A DNA stretch of 64,000 nt, taken from positions 14,972,082 through 15,036,081 of the forward strand of contig NC_067207.1 in NCBI RefSeq assembly GCF_026262505.1, in the 5' to 3' direction. Shown here piece by piece: positions 1 to 11,400 of this stretch. The number at the start of each line of letters is the position of its first letter. Positions within the stretch are counted from its first letter, which is position 1. A program made the translations under genes and the position numbers. The DNA comes from Trichomonas vaginalis G3 (taxonomy: Eukaryota; Parabasalia; Trichomonadida; Trichomonadidae). The notes beneath the pieces are model-generated. The model worked only from the letters and a program-made list of their open reading frames with translations. It had not been told where the DNA came from and searched no databases.

Positions 1-167
1 TACCGTTAAAGATTTAATAATTATACTAACTTTAATGCAAATATATTAAATACAACAAAAAATTAATAATTTATTTTTACTTACAATATCTCTACAGTTT
101 CTAACACATTAGATCTATTCATTTCATTTGATATTTGAGTTGCAACTAATATTTCTTGAAATTTCTA

Positions 168-761
168 TTAAATAAATACAACATCGCCAGAATTATAAAG
201 ATGCTCAATTGCATCATATTTGGCGAAGTAAATTTGATCTTTGACAATGTCAACAGGTTCAGAGTCTTGGAATGCGGTTAATGATTGTGAACCACTTGTA
301 CGAAGAGCTTTGAAGAATACAAAGCCATGATCAACACTAGCTTCACTCTCTGGGGTGAACTCCAAAGTGGCTGGTCCTTGATTGTTTTTCATTGCATTAA
401 CTAAATTTGTTACAAATTGATTTTCTACTGAAGAGAGATTGGCTTCTTCCGGTATTATACCTCCTTCTACGTATTTAACAATCTTGTTGAATCTTGTTTG
501 ATAATATGATCTGATTAAAAATTTAATTCGAAGTAAATCGAGTTCTTGTGCTTGTTGGATACGACGTAATATTTTGGATCCATCATTATCAGCTGCATTT
601 TCGCGAGCATTATCTCTCATCTGTTCGAATTTTTCTGTTTCTGCATCAACTACTTCTTTTAATGCTTCAACATTCTCTGGTTTATATGGTAATATAAATT
701 CTGTAGACTTTTCGTTGCTTAAGTCGTTTATGAGACGAGGTATTAGTTCTTGGCTACTCAT
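168..761 (-). CDS. SLD5: GINS complex subunit Sld5 (GINS4)
   Basis: Sld5 is one of four GINS subunits. GINS joins Cdc45 and Mcm2-7 to form the replicative CMG helicase in the nucleus. The 197-residue protein has the usual Sld5 length. A helical A domain carries the family signature at residues 76-97 (DLLRIKFLIRSYYQTRFNKI), the equivalent of ERIRYLLRSYLRTRLxKIEKY in other Sld5 proteins. The C-terminal part resembles the small beta B domain, ending in EHLYNSGDVVFI. I chose the ATG at 761; the frame stays open to 803, but only through a non-ATG codon. The sequence just before the ATG (TCCATT) is a weak match to the trichomonad initiator. Assignment rests on motif recognition; another GINS subunit is the main alternative. 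Confidence 0.8.
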   Translation of the reverse strand: MSSQELIPRLINDLSNEKSTEFILPYKPENVEALKEVVDAETEKFEQMRDNARENAADNDGSKILRRIQQAQELDLLRIKFLIRSYYQTRFNKIVKYVEGGIIPEEANLSSVENQFVTNLVNAMKNNQGPATLEFTPESEASVDHGFVFFKALRTSGSQSLTAFQDSEPVDIVKDQIYFAKYDAIEHLYNSGDVVFI

Positions 762-1103
762 AATGGACGTTTTAAAAATAAATTGCAGTAACTTGTCAAC
801 CAAAAGTATCTTTATATGTTCATCACAATGAGTGCGTTATCCTTAATTTCACCAGATCCTAAAAAAGAAATAATGAAATTATTGAAAAACTTTTGATTAT
901 CAAGCATCTTCACTGTAAATTAATGTTTGTTTGGTGTTTGTGTATGCAAATTCTTATAATACGTATATCATATAAGAGATTTTGATTCATATCATGGTTT
1001 TAATCAAGCAGATAATAGATAAATTCTAAATTAGATTATCACGATTTATACAATAAGTTTAAAAATAAATACAAATAAAAAATAAAAATAAAAAAAAATA
1101 ATA
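762..1103. other. intergenic, no gene seen
   Basis: AT-rich spacer between two minus-strand genes. It holds the 5' flank of SLD5 and the 3' flank of the IFT139 gene. I see no RNA gene or repeat. Confidence 0.6.
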
Positions 1104-4100
1104 TTAAGCTTTTTGAGTAAGTTTCTTGTAAGCATTTACAAGGATATTAGATTTAACATCCCTGTACATTGGATTTATATCGAGTATGCATCTGCAAACA
1201 TGCAAAGCTTCCTGTTCTCTTCCACTCCTCATCAAACAAACAGCCAAATTATAAGCCATTTCCAAGTCTTTTCTATCAGTTAGTTCCCAGCACATTCCGT
1301 ATGCATTTGCTGCTTCATTGTACATCTTAATCTTTTGGTTGAATGTTGCAGACAATTCCCAAGCAGCGAAAGAACTTTTGTTGATACTCAAAGCCAAAGA
1401 TGAATCATGTTTTGCTGATAGATATGTTCCTGACTGTGACATTACTGTTGCTCTGATCAAATAAGCTTCAACAAAGAAAGAATGTGTCTCGTGTGTTATT
1501 GGTGATTGTACGAGGTTATAAACATGTTTCAATGCGATATCAACCTTTTGTTGTCTCATTCCACATCTTGCACATCCAATTGTAGCTGCTAATGATATTT
1601 GGAGAAGTGGATTTTCGCTGTTACTTTCAGAAATAGCACTATAAATCGTGTAGGCTTCTGCAACACTTTTTTCATCATTTCTAGCACATAAAACATCGGC
1701 ATTTAACAGTTGTTTCTCGTATGCATCGATGTCCATTGTTTGGATTAAGCTCTTGGCTTTCTCAAGGTTCTCATCTGTACTCAATTTCTCTTTCGTCATC
1801 CATATATATCTGCATTTCGGATTTGTCAGAATTTGGAATGCGACCAATTTTGCGGAAAGTCCCCACATTCTGCTGGCAAAGATCTTTGTCATGAGCTTGA
1901 GGCTGCCATCTGTATCTCCTGAGTGCATGAGATAGAGTCCTTGAACGAAAATGAAGTTGGAAGAAGTGTTTTGGAAATTAACAAAAGGTTTTGCAAGATC
2001 TAGTTTTCCTGCACGTGCGCAAATCTCTATAAGACGAATTGCAGCACGAGAATAGTTAGGATGTTCTTGTAAAACCGTTCTAAGGCAATTTATCAGTTCA
2101 TCATATTCTCTGATGTCCAAAGATGTGACCAATAGTGCTATATTCTCGCGATCTGTGTTCTTCATGATGTGATCAGATACAATGGAGAGACATTTCTGAT
2201 AATTATTTCTTGACCTGTAAAATTTGAACAATTCCATGACTGCATCTGAGTTCATTGGCCATATTTCGAGTGAATCGTTATAAAAATTGATTGCTTCTTC
2301 ATCCCTGCCTTGCAATGAAATGACTTTTCCTAAATAAAAAGCCGCTTTTGAGGCCATTTCGTTGACAGCATTGACAAAACAGTTATGTATGTTCTTGGGA
2401 ATAAAAGCTTTGTAGATTGCAAGAGCTTTGATGTAACTTAATTCGGATTTTTCAAATTCTGAACATTTCATTGCTGTGAAACCGATTAATTCATGGTATT
2501 CAGCAGCCAATAATTGCATTTTATCCTTCAAAGAGTTCGCAGATTCAAGGCATTGAAGAGCTTGTTTGTATCTCTTCATTCTAATGAGAAGTTTAACGAA
2601 GAACAAGGTATCTTTGAATGTTGTTGAGCTTGTTTTCTTATAATTTTCAATGGCTTTTTCATATCTGTGAGCATTAAACAAAGTTTTGATATATGTTGGG
2701 GCAATTGATTGATCTTCTTTAAGAACGAATTCATATGCCTCTGCCGCTTTATCAAATAGCAATAATTTTGAGTAAGCGTTGCCTAACAAAGAATAATTTC
2801 TTGTTGTTGGATTTTTCTTGCAAAGTTCTTCGAATAGCTTGATGTACTGGCCTTCATCCTTCATGTAGTAATAATAAATATCAGCTTTACATAACAAAGC
2901 CTTCTCTGCGTACTTTTCATGTCCTTCTAATTTTTCTAATTGGGCAAATGCTTTATCGTACATCTGTTTCGAAGCGAAAACATAACTTTGTCTCAAAAGA
3001 ACTTCCACTTTGTCTCTTCCTTTTATTATTTTTGAGATACATAATTTTGTAATTTTCGCTGCTATGTTGTATTCGCCTATTTTGAGGCAGATATCGACAA
3101 AGTCCAATAAGAAATGTAAATCTATACCTTCACTTTGTCTTTCAAAAAGATCTGAAACTTTCATTGCGGCGTTATGGCCATTTCCCTTCGCAACTTCACA
3201 TTTTAGCCATATTAGATTGAAATGTGGGGTCTGCGCTATGGTTGGCTTGTAAGCAATGCTTTCTTTTATGCATTTTTGGGCAAATTTCATTTGATCTGTT
3301 TGAATATAAGCAATTGCTGCGTAGCTAAGGCACCATTCCTTCTTGTATTGCCAGTCGCTGATCATTATGTACCTTGCAAGGTCAATTGCTTTTTCATATT
3401 TCTCATCTTGCACTAAACTGACCAAAAAAACATATTTGAATGGGCTGAGTCCAGGAACAAGCTTGATTACTTTCGAAATTTTGTCTGAATACCCCTTTCC
3501 GTAGTTTTTAATAACTAATTCAATGAAAACATCAGTAACTGAGTCGAATCTGAACGCTATGTACTTGTCAAAGGCATTTTCGACGATGGATTCGAGGTCA
3601 TTTGCGAAAACCGATTTTCCATTTTTAAAATTTTCGTTTTTTTGCAAAATTTTTTCGAGAAGAAGGTCGAAATCCATGTCAACATTATTTACTTTCTTCA
3701 ATGCATACATCTTCAAAGCGTCAATTGAGAAATCCAAGTCATCAGGTAAGAAATCAATTTGATCTCGAACTTCTGAGAATCTGTTTGAATCTACTGTAAT
3801 CCTTAGCTGCGCTTCGATGCCAAATGATGAGATAGGATCGAGGAAAAGTCCTTTGTTGATTGAATTTATGGCAGAAAAATAATTTCCTGTTGCAATTTGA
3901 AAATGTCCGAGAATAAACAAAGGAAGTGCAATTCCTGGATGTGTATCAGCTGTAAATGTTACGAGAGGTAGTAATCTTGAAGCAATTAATGAATTTCGAC
4001 ATGAAACTGAATAAAAAAGAAAACATATTGCATTTTGTAGTTTCCAATTGAATCTTTCGTATATATGCATCTGTTTAATAACTCTATCTATTTTACGTAA

Positions 4101-4871
4101 TGCAAATTCGAATTTTGCGTCGATAGTAATTGAATATATCACTTTGTAGATATTACATTCAAGATTTGATATTGTAGTACCGCGAGATCTGTTTATATGT
4201 TTTAAAAGAGCTTCGTAATTTGTTGTAAACAAGGTACATCTGATTTGTTCGAGAACAATTTCGGGAAATTGATATGTTGACTCGATTTTATAAAAGTATT
4301 CCGCTGAATCAGCAAATTTATCTAAGTAGTATGAGGCTAATGCCTTTCCATAATATGTCATGCAATTTGGGCCTTTAAGTTTCTCTAAAGCAGAGTTAAA
4401 GTAGTCAAGACTCTCTTGTATCTTATCCCTGAAGAATGATAACCACCCTTTATACGCAATAAACTCTGGTTCTGTAGAATCTCCAATAATTTCTTCGCAA
4501 AGGTCGAACTCATGAAATATTAACGCAATAAATATTGATGATAGTCTAGAGAACGTATTTGCCTGGCTAATTTTTTGCTCGCATTCGTATTTCAGCAGTT
4601 GATACGATTCTGATTTTTGGTCGGGAGATGTTTTAGTAATTACGTATTGATTAACAAGATAGAGGAGCTCTAAATCCTGTCTACAATCGAGTACTTTTAT
4701 AGAATCGAGAGAATTGATTGTTGGTTTTTGAATATGAGTTGCAAGTGTTGCCCACATTGCTATAAACAGGTCATTTTGGTTAGTTTGTTGCATTTTCTCG
4801 CATAAAGCAACCACATGGCCAAAAAAACCGTGTCTCCAGTAGTAGAAAACCCGCTCCTGGAGGCAGCTCAT
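1104..4871 (-). CDS. IFT139: IFT139 / TTC21 intraflagellar transport TPR protein
   Basis: IFT139 (TTC21B) is the large TPR subunit of the IFT-A complex, which drives retrograde transport in flagella. The 1255-residue protein is helical TPR throughout, close to the roughly 1300 residues usual for the family. The N-terminus (YYWRHGFFGHVVALCEK) aligns with the YYCQERYFHHV start of TTC21B. The segment FVQGLYLMHSGDTDGSLK parallels YCKGLYLWYTGEPNDALR. The C-terminus, AANAYGMCWELTDRKDLEMA then CILDINPMYRDVK, matches AALNYEMAWKYSNR then VLEAHPTYPKIRKDIL. The start is the ATG at 4871; no clear initiator lies just upstream. The frame is intact. CFAP100-like at 14.3 kb is a second flagellar gene nearby, but there is no sign that the two are co-transcribed. 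Confidence 0.88.
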   Translation of the reverse strand: MSCLQERVFYYWRHGFFGHVVALCEKMQQTNQNDLFIAMWATLATHIQKPTINSLDSIKVLDCRQDLELLYLVNQYVITKTSPDQKSESYQLLKYECEQKISQANTFSRLSSIFIALIFHEFDLCEEIIGDSTEPEFIAYKGWLSFFRDKIQESLDYFNSALEKLKGPNCMTYYGKALASYYLDKFADSAEYFYKIESTYQFPEIVLEQIRCTLFTTNYEALLKHINRSRGTTISNLECNIYKVIYSITIDAKFEFALRKIDRVIKQMHIYERFNWKLQNAICFLFYSVSCRNSLIASRLLPLVTFTADTHPGIALPLFILGHFQIATGNYFSAINSINKGLFLDPISSFGIEAQLRITVDSNRFSEVRDQIDFLPDDLDFSIDALKMYALKKVNNVDMDFDLLLEKILQKNENFKNGKSVFANDLESIVENAFDKYIAFRFDSVTDVFIELVIKNYGKGYSDKISKVIKLVPGLSPFKYVFLVSLVQDEKYEKAIDLARYIMISDWQYKKEWCLSYAAIAYIQTDQMKFAQKCIKESIAYKPTIAQTPHFNLIWLKCEVAKGNGHNAAMKVSDLFERQSEGIDLHFLLDFVDICLKIGEYNIAAKITKLCISKIIKGRDKVEVLLRQSYVFASKQMYDKAFAQLEKLEGHEKYAEKALLCKADIYYYYMKDEGQYIKLFEELCKKNPTTRNYSLLGNAYSKLLLFDKAAEAYEFVLKEDQSIAPTYIKTLFNAHRYEKAIENYKKTSSTTFKDTLFFVKLLIRMKRYKQALQCLESANSLKDKMQLLAAEYHELIGFTAMKCSEFEKSELSYIKALAIYKAFIPKNIHNCFVNAVNEMASKAAFYLGKVISLQGRDEEAINFYNDSLEIWPMNSDAVMELFKFYRSRNNYQKCLSIVSDHIMKNTDRENIALLVTSLDIREYDELINCLRTVLQEHPNYSRAAIRLIEICARAGKLDLAKPFVNFQNTSSNFIFVQGLYLMHSGDTDGSLKLMTKIFASRMWGLSAKLVAFQILTNPKCRYIWMTKEKLSTDENLEKAKSLIQTMDIDAYEKQLLNADVLCARNDEKSVAEAYTIYSAISESNSENPLLQISLAATIGCARCGMRQQKVDIALKHVYNLVQSPITHETHSFFVEAYLIRATVMSQSGTYLSAKHDSSLALSINKSSFAAWELSATFNQKIKMYNEAANAYGMCWELTDRKDLEMAYNLAVCLMRSGREQEALHVCRCILDINPMYRDVKSNILVNAYKKLTQKA

Positions 4872-5496
4872 TCAATTTCTAAAATTTTCAAAAATCGGAT
4901 GTACTGAGAAATAATATTACCCATTCGATTGTTCATATTTTTCCTTTAATTCAGTTTTCTGTAGGATCTTTTCAATTTTTTTCTAAACGTCAAATTTCAA
5001 TTAGTCCGAGTTTCAGATTGAAAAATTGATTTTGTTTTTTTACAATTTTTCGCACCTTTTCACATTTTAGTTCTTTAATAGAAGTGATGATTCCCTTTGT
5101 AGAAACTATTTTCCAATACAAGGAGGTTATCCTTAAAGTTAGGAAATGGATATCCAGTTCATCTGCAAATCTTATTTATCATGGTATAAATATCGACTTA
5201 CTCCTCTTTGTTCTGCCAAATCACTTAACTATAAAGAAATATCATGGTTTCTTGTATCAATTGATCCCACTACCGAAGAAAATGAATGATAGTACAAAAT
5301 TCTGTAATTGCAGATAGAAAAGTAGTTGTGGTAGTTATTTCATAGATTCATGTTCCATCAAAGAATGGTCAAACCTATAAAGAAGAAAGAAGAAGACTGT
5401 AACACTAACTCTGACGAAATCTAATATTTAGCTCGTCATTAATAAGATGTGTGCTTCATGTATAAAAGGTATATTCTTTTGATTTCTTTTTAATAA
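4872..5496. other. intergenic, no gene supported
   Basis: AT-rich 5' flank of IFT139. A 77-codon open frame at 5084-5317 (+) has an ATG but no recognisable motif or initiator, so I do not call it a gene. Confidence 0.5.
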
Positions 5497-5498
5497 TA

Positions 5499-6767
5499 CC
5501 CAGATTTTCCTTACTTTTACCACCCCTCTAAAGCTGGGGACACCGCCTATCGTTGGGAGTAGCTATTAAATAGAACCACCAAGGGTATTTTTCGAACTGC
5601 CGGTGTGGTGTAATCGAAACATCTGATATAGTGATTCATTATGCCAAAGCTTGATTCCCATTTAGATAATTTTTTTCTTTTTTGGATCATGAATTTTTTT
5701 TTGGGTCACTATAAGATTTGTTTCATGTTCTAAATCTGCTGCATATGTAATCTATTTTTATTTACCTATTTTTTAAAAATCTATTGGATTGCCAAATTTG
5801 AATATATTTAAAATCATAAAACTCCAAAAAAACTATAAATATATGTTTTATGCATAGTGCCGATACTCAAATATCAGATTACTTAGATCCATGAATAATA
5901 TCCGAATTTTTTTCTTAAAATTAAACTTCAAAACTTCTTCCAATCTTATTCTTCAACAATTGTAAATTTTTAAAACCATTTTTAAAAATAATTTTGCGTA
6001 AATTTTATTCTCATGTTGTTTTAATCGAAAATTGATACATTTTCAAAAAAATAATATTGACTTATGAAATTCATTTTTAAGGTGAAATAGTATTGTTTTT
6101 ATTAAAGTATATGAATAATATATAAAAAATTAATGAATAATATAAGCAGATTTTTAGTTTACAAAACAAATATGAGCAATGCAATTTCAAACTTTTGCTG
6201 GCAATTTCGATATTGCTCAAGTTTGTAGTATTTGTGATACCTATAACATCGGCTTAATCAAAATTCGATTTTTCTTATGAGTTATTGAGAAAATTTGATT
6301 GCAATGAGAAGGATTTCGACGTTTTTGATAAACTAAGAGCTGAGCTTTAGGGGTTCAGTTCATTTATGGCTGTAGTTTGATGCGTAGATCTCTTTTTTAT
6401 TGTAAATTCTTTCAGCATGGAGATCGAGAATGAATCTTTTGAGAACTTTATGAGTTTTTACACCCGTAAAGAGGTCCTTCGAGGAAAGATAGTCCAGAAT
6501 ACATGAAGATGTGGGTTAACCAAAAAATCCGATGGTTTCCCCATATTCATGTAGATCTTCGAAAAAATGAGCACCAAAAAAGCCAAAAAAATAGGCTTTT
6601 TATTGGATTTGTACACTAGATCAATAACCTATTTAGGATCTGACACTCTTTTTAGCCAGAGATATGAGGTCCTTTCTAGGAAAACGATCTATTCATCCAT
6701 AAAAAAAATGAATTATCGTTTTCCCCAGAAATTACATGGGGAGTGGTAAAAGTAAGGAAAATCTGGG
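5499..6767. mobile_element. TA-flanked terminal-inverted-repeat element, about 1.27 kb
   Basis: The ends are inverted copies of CCCAGATTTTCCTTACTTTT, which continues as ACCAC. They match over about 25 bp (left 5499-5523, right 6743-6767). Each end abuts TA (5497-5498 and 6768-6769), the target duplication expected of Tc1/mariner-type transposons. The interior has no long open frame; the longest is 60 codons (6567-6749) and resembles no transposase I know. It is probably a non-autonomous or decayed DNA transposon. Family placement is inferred only from the TA duplication. A tRNA-like stretch lies near the left end. Confidence 0.72.
5599..5672 (+). other. degenerate tRNA-like sequence
   Basis: An A-box-like TGGTGTAATCG at 5606 and a B-box-like GCTTGATTCCC at about 5649 are spaced as in a tRNA gene (about 43 bp) and are followed by T runs. 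The arms do not pair well, so this is at most a tRNA-derived relic or an internal Pol III promoter. It lies inside the TA-flanked element. Confidence 0.3.
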
Positions 6768-6890
6768 TAAAACAATATCTACTATCATTTTATTCTAATT
6801 TGAATTTCTTTTATACAAGAAAGAGAATGTTCTTATTTACAAATAAGAAATGCTAAAATCATACTTCAAGCCTTTATAATTCCTTTTGTG

Positions 6891-6902
6891 TCACTTTTCA
6901 AA
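6891..6902 (+). promoter_or_regulatory. initiator (Inr) of the PLD-like gene
   Basis: TCACTTTTCA ends 2 bp before the ATG at 6903. This fits the T. vaginalis initiator consensus TCA-Y-T/A, which normally lies within about 20 bp of the start codon. It is the best reason to start the protein at 6903 and not at the upstream in-frame GTG at 6888. Confidence 0.65.
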
Positions 6903-8036
6903 ATGCTGTTAAAAAAGGAAGTCTATCTTATAGGCATGGCTTTATCTGCTATTGTTTTTCTTGCCTCGACATTAGTTTCTGTTTCAAATACTGCCATTCT
7001 TTCGCATGATCATTGCGATTCTTTACCAGATATCCAATTTCTTAACAGATCTGAAGTTCATACAGAATTAAATGCTGCGTTTAGTAATGCCAAAGAATCA
7101 ATAACTATTATTTTAACGTCATATATTCTCGATGAAGAGTTACAACTTTTGAAAACCATTGATCAAAATAAAATCAAGACAGAAGTCATTTTAGGCAACG
7201 ACGATAATCTAGAATCAAAACTAAGAGACAACGGATTCAAAAATTTAGTTAAACCAGGTTCTATTAAAAATACTCTTGATTTAAACGCAATTCGTGTCGA
7301 TAATACCATATATTTACTACCAGATTATTTCATTGGAAACAAAACCGAAGGAATTCCTTCTACATCTATGATACAAAGGATAAAAATTGAAAATTGCCAA
7401 CCATTATACGACGATTTCATTTCTTTTCTCGATTTTTACAAGTTACAAATCGAAGGATCAAGTAGATACAAAGAATCCTACAGCCAATCATTAATTGCTC
7501 ATTCATCTGCAGTAAGACCAACAATTGTCGGTGAATCTTCAGTTTACGCGTTCCATTCATCGATGTCGCAGATGCCATTTAGGATTAGTGCCCATGACGT
7601 AATCAACAGATCCCTAAATACTGATATTGACGCTGTTCCAAAAAAATTATGGTTATATTCAACACAATTCCCTAGTATTCCACAAGAAGAGCGTATTAAA
7701 AACATAGGAAGCCCAGATGTATTCCTTCTCCTCAAAGCCCTTCAATTTCTCAATCAAACTGACATGAAATACTTAATTTTCAAAGATGCGCCAAGATTAG
7801 TAGGCGCTGATGACTATCCGAGTGTAGAAGTAAGAACACTAAGCTCTGAGAACAATGGCCCTTCATTTATGGTCTTGGATGATGAAATTTTCTTCTTCGG
7901 ACACGATATCAGTTATATTGAAGGAGATTTGCTATCGTACAACCTCAGAATTAACGATAAAACAATACAAAACAAGACAATTGAATTCTTTAACTCAATT
8001 TGGGCGAAAAGTCCTCATATTAACAAAAGTGATTAA
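6903..8036 (+). CDS. membrane-anchored PLD-like protein lacking HKD motifs
   Basis: A 377-residue protein with a short basic N-terminus and one hydrophobic segment at about residues 8-30, then a lumenal or extracellular domain. The fold signals are those of the phospholipase D superfamily. An N-terminal half has a helix and strand pattern (SEVHTELNAAFSNAKESITI then KTEVILGND). Late in the protein FMVLDDEIFFFGHDI, about residues 321-335, sits where family members have HxKxxxxD followed by the strand reading xFIGSxN. The C-terminal KTIEFFNSIWAKSP resembles the end of PLD3-type proteins. I see neither catalytic HxK motif, so it is probably an inactive member. Family assignment is tentative; a trichomonad-specific surface protein is the alternative. 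Confidence 0.5.
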   Translation: MLLKKEVYLIGMALSAIVFLASTLVSVSNTAILSHDHCDSLPDIQFLNRSEVHTELNAAFSNAKESITIILTSYILDEELQLLKTIDQNKIKTEVILGNDDNLESKLRDNGFKNLVKPGSIKNTLDLNAIRVDNTIYLLPDYFIGNKTEGIPSTSMIQRIKIENCQPLYDDFISFLDFYKLQIEGSSRYKESYSQSLIAHSSAVRPTIVGESSVYAFHSSMSQMPFRISAHDVINRSLNTDIDAVPKKLWLYSTQFPSIPQEERIKNIGSPDVFLLLKALQFLNQTDMKYLIFKDAPRLVGADDYPSVEVRTLSSENNGPSFMVLDDEIFFFGHDISYIEGDLLSYNLRINDKTIQNKTIEFFNSIWAKSPHINKSD

Positions 8037-8420
8037 TTTGTTTCTTAAAAATGTAAATACTGTTGCATGCTAAGTAGTGTCAACGATAGAAATTGAGAGC
8101 CTATTAATCGTCGAGGAAGTACGATTATTTTTTGGGCGAAAAAGTATCTTAAAATATGATTATTAATATGTTTTTAAAATAAAAAATTTGAAAGTTAATT
8201 TGAGATTCTCATATAATTTTTTGAATGAAAAAAATAAATATAGTCTATATGAGTTTTTGAATAATCACACTTGAGATATATCTAAAAAATAATTAAAAAT
8301 AGAGTTTGAGAAGACTTTTCAAGGTGTAATGAAAAGTGTGATATAGAAAATAATTATAGATATTTTAATTTTATATATTGTGCTAAGCATTATATTAAAT
8401 TTTTAGGAAAAACACTTTTC

Positions 8421-11400
8421 AGAGGTAGGGCAACGATAGGTCAAAAAGGCTTCTCTGATAGATTTCCTTGCCTTTTGGATATGCTATAATATATAGCCTA
8501 GCATGATAGGATATGATGTCAAAAGTTAGAACATAACTTAGGATCTTGAGAAAAATGAAAAACAAAAATTACATAAAAAAAGAAAAAATTTATCTAATTT
8601 GTTTTTTTGGACCGAATAAGTAATTTTATTGAATTTCAATACGACACATAGATTTTATTATTAGTACTAAATATAATGGTTTACTATTAACAAGGAACCT
8701 AAACTAATGAAAATTTGATTTCAAATATTGTATATGATTATCATAGATTACCAAAATATATTGCTATTTATGAGGATATAATATTGATTATTAGTAAATC
8801 GTATAAATTTAATAAATATACCATGAATATTGAATGAATTTCTTGATTCATAGGGGTAAAACGCGCTTTTATATGATTTAGACAGAGAATTTATGAGATG
8901 TAAATAACACAATAAAGGTTTATATTGAATATTTTCTAAAAATAAATCGAAATTATAAAAAACAATACATTTATTCATTGAAACTACTTGGACAAATATG
9001 AAACAAGCATTCAGGCAATTCTTTTGAGACTTCAACGCATCTGATAATTTTTATATAACTTCACCTCTTATGCTTAGAGTGGAGGTATTGAGATCGTATA
9101 AGTATAGATGAGCTCACATTCAGATATGATGTGTGAACTTCTGTTTTCACTGCAATTTTGAATCAGAATAAACTCAAAACAAGAATAAAATGATATACTC
9201 ACTCTCTAAATGTGTTCGAGATTTAAAGTTGTATGAATAAAACGATTCATCTTTCGAAGCCTCCATTTAATGAGAGACTTCGAAAGATGAATGTATTCAT
9301 GTAGATGAAATACTATATATGACCATGTGTGATACTAAAGATATCAAAATGTTCATTTTTAAGTGCAATAGAAGGGTTATCTCTCGTAAAATCTCAATTT
9401 AAGGAAGATTTAGAAAGAACTCCTTTCCTAAGTAGATAGTGTGTGGTTTCTGTCTTTTGGTTGATCAGGAACTATGAAATTAAGTCGGACAGAAAGAAGT
9501 TCTTTCCAAAACAGACTCAAAATGAGTTGTTCGAAAAGAACTTCCTTCTGTATATGGATAATTGTAGTTACCGCACTGAAGTATGTGATTGTGATGATGG
9601 AGTTCTCGATAAATCTAAAATCGGATTAAGATTAATTGAAAACTCAAGTAATTCTTTGAAATCTTGTGTTGTCTGGCACTATAATAACCAAAGAATGAGA
9701 ATATTATGTTGAATGATGAGTACGTGTGCTCGGCATTCGCCGAGCGAATTGAGTTTAACGTACTATGAAAAGTGACAAATTTGGGCTTTTTTTCCTAGGG
9801 TTATGATCTCTTCCTTTCTGCTCAATACGACAGAAATGAAAGAATGAATTTGTACTCCCTAATTGATTACTACAATCTGTATCTATCTTTAACATAGAAT
9901 TAGCTGCATTGTGATTTATACTCCAGAATTATTCAATTTAAGATATCAACCTCGTAAATTTTAATCATATTGCACCAATTCTCCTACGTTGAGATAAGAA
10001 CATGATTATACATACCAAAGCCCCATATTAAAATCAAAATTTAGCACCTCCATTATGCAACCACATTATTCGTCGCAAATAAGTATATTTACGCATATTA
10101 TGATGCATATTCACACAACTCGTATACATGAAAAGTTATTAAAATCAGACAAAATTATTGCAATAAGGAAAAAAAAACAACTTTATTATATATGTTAGTA
10201 ATGAATTACAAATATTTCTACAAAGAATGCTCAATACTTCATATAATCTTCGAATATTTCTTATTACAAGTTAATACATTTTGACTCGAACATGATAAAC
10301 AAAAGCTGACACGCTGATTACTACATTTATGAAAATATAGTACGTTTCCATTCATCTGTTTACTTGTTTTTGTTGGAATAAAATCATTTTTTTTTTCTTT
10401 CATGAAATAAGAATTTTGCTGCGAAAGCAATATCTCTAACAATAATTAATACATTACGTCAACTCTGGAATGAGTATTTATCAAATATGATATCAAAATC
10501 AAAAATTAGTTGTTTTTTATGAGTAAAAACGATGTAAATTGATTATTTGACTAATTATCAAATACTTTGATTTTCCAAATTTTTTTCGAAATTGATTTTT
10601 TCATGTGAAAATTCAAATTGTTTAATTTCATTTTTGAAATTTTGAATTTTTTTTGGAATTTTGAGTTGATCAATTCAGCAGAATTGATAATGCTATTGCT
10701 TTAGGGCATACCACAAGGTGATGAATAAAAGGTGAACATTAACAAATTATTTTAAATCACAAATATCATCCTCATCAACTTTAATTCTAAAAAGAACTGT
10801 ACTGAATTATGAAAATGCATGATTTACATTATTAAAATCTTTGAATGAAAATAGTACAAGATAAGTTTTTATTCATTTTTAATTAGATTTAAACGAAAAA
10901 CTACTCCATATTAAAATTTAAGTCGAGAAATCGTATTTTGTTCTTATTTGTTAGCATTTTGTAGACATTCTAATCTTGAATTAATTTGTTACATGATATT
11001 ATTAACAAATTTAACTGAAAAAATATGTTAATATGGAATAAACCATGATTATATAAGCTATCAATGCTATATATACATATGTAAAAGATTCATATTAACT
11101 CAATTAACAAAAATGATAGATTTTCATAAAGGTTCAATCTAGGTTCGTCCGAAAATTTTGATTTTTATATAGAAGACATAGTTTCATATACATAATTAAA
11201 TTTTCAAACAAATTTGATCATACCATTTATTAAGCAGGATAGTATATTAATTACTATCAGTATAAAAATATAAAAATGATTATATTTAATTATTGCATAA
11301 TTTAGTCAAAGAGTTATAAGCCTCAAGTGATCGTTATCACCTTCAATGCACGTATACTTTATTGATTCATAGATATTTAATCTATGTTTGACATGTTGTT

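Noticed and set aside
5084-5317. 77-codon open frame upstream of IFT139
   Set aside because: It has an ATG but no motif, no initiator and no repeat-family match. Such length is expected by chance.
8748-9712. Short open frames inside the nested 3.4 kb element
   Set aside because: Frames of 89-95 codons, one without an ATG, with no recognisable transposase or other motif.
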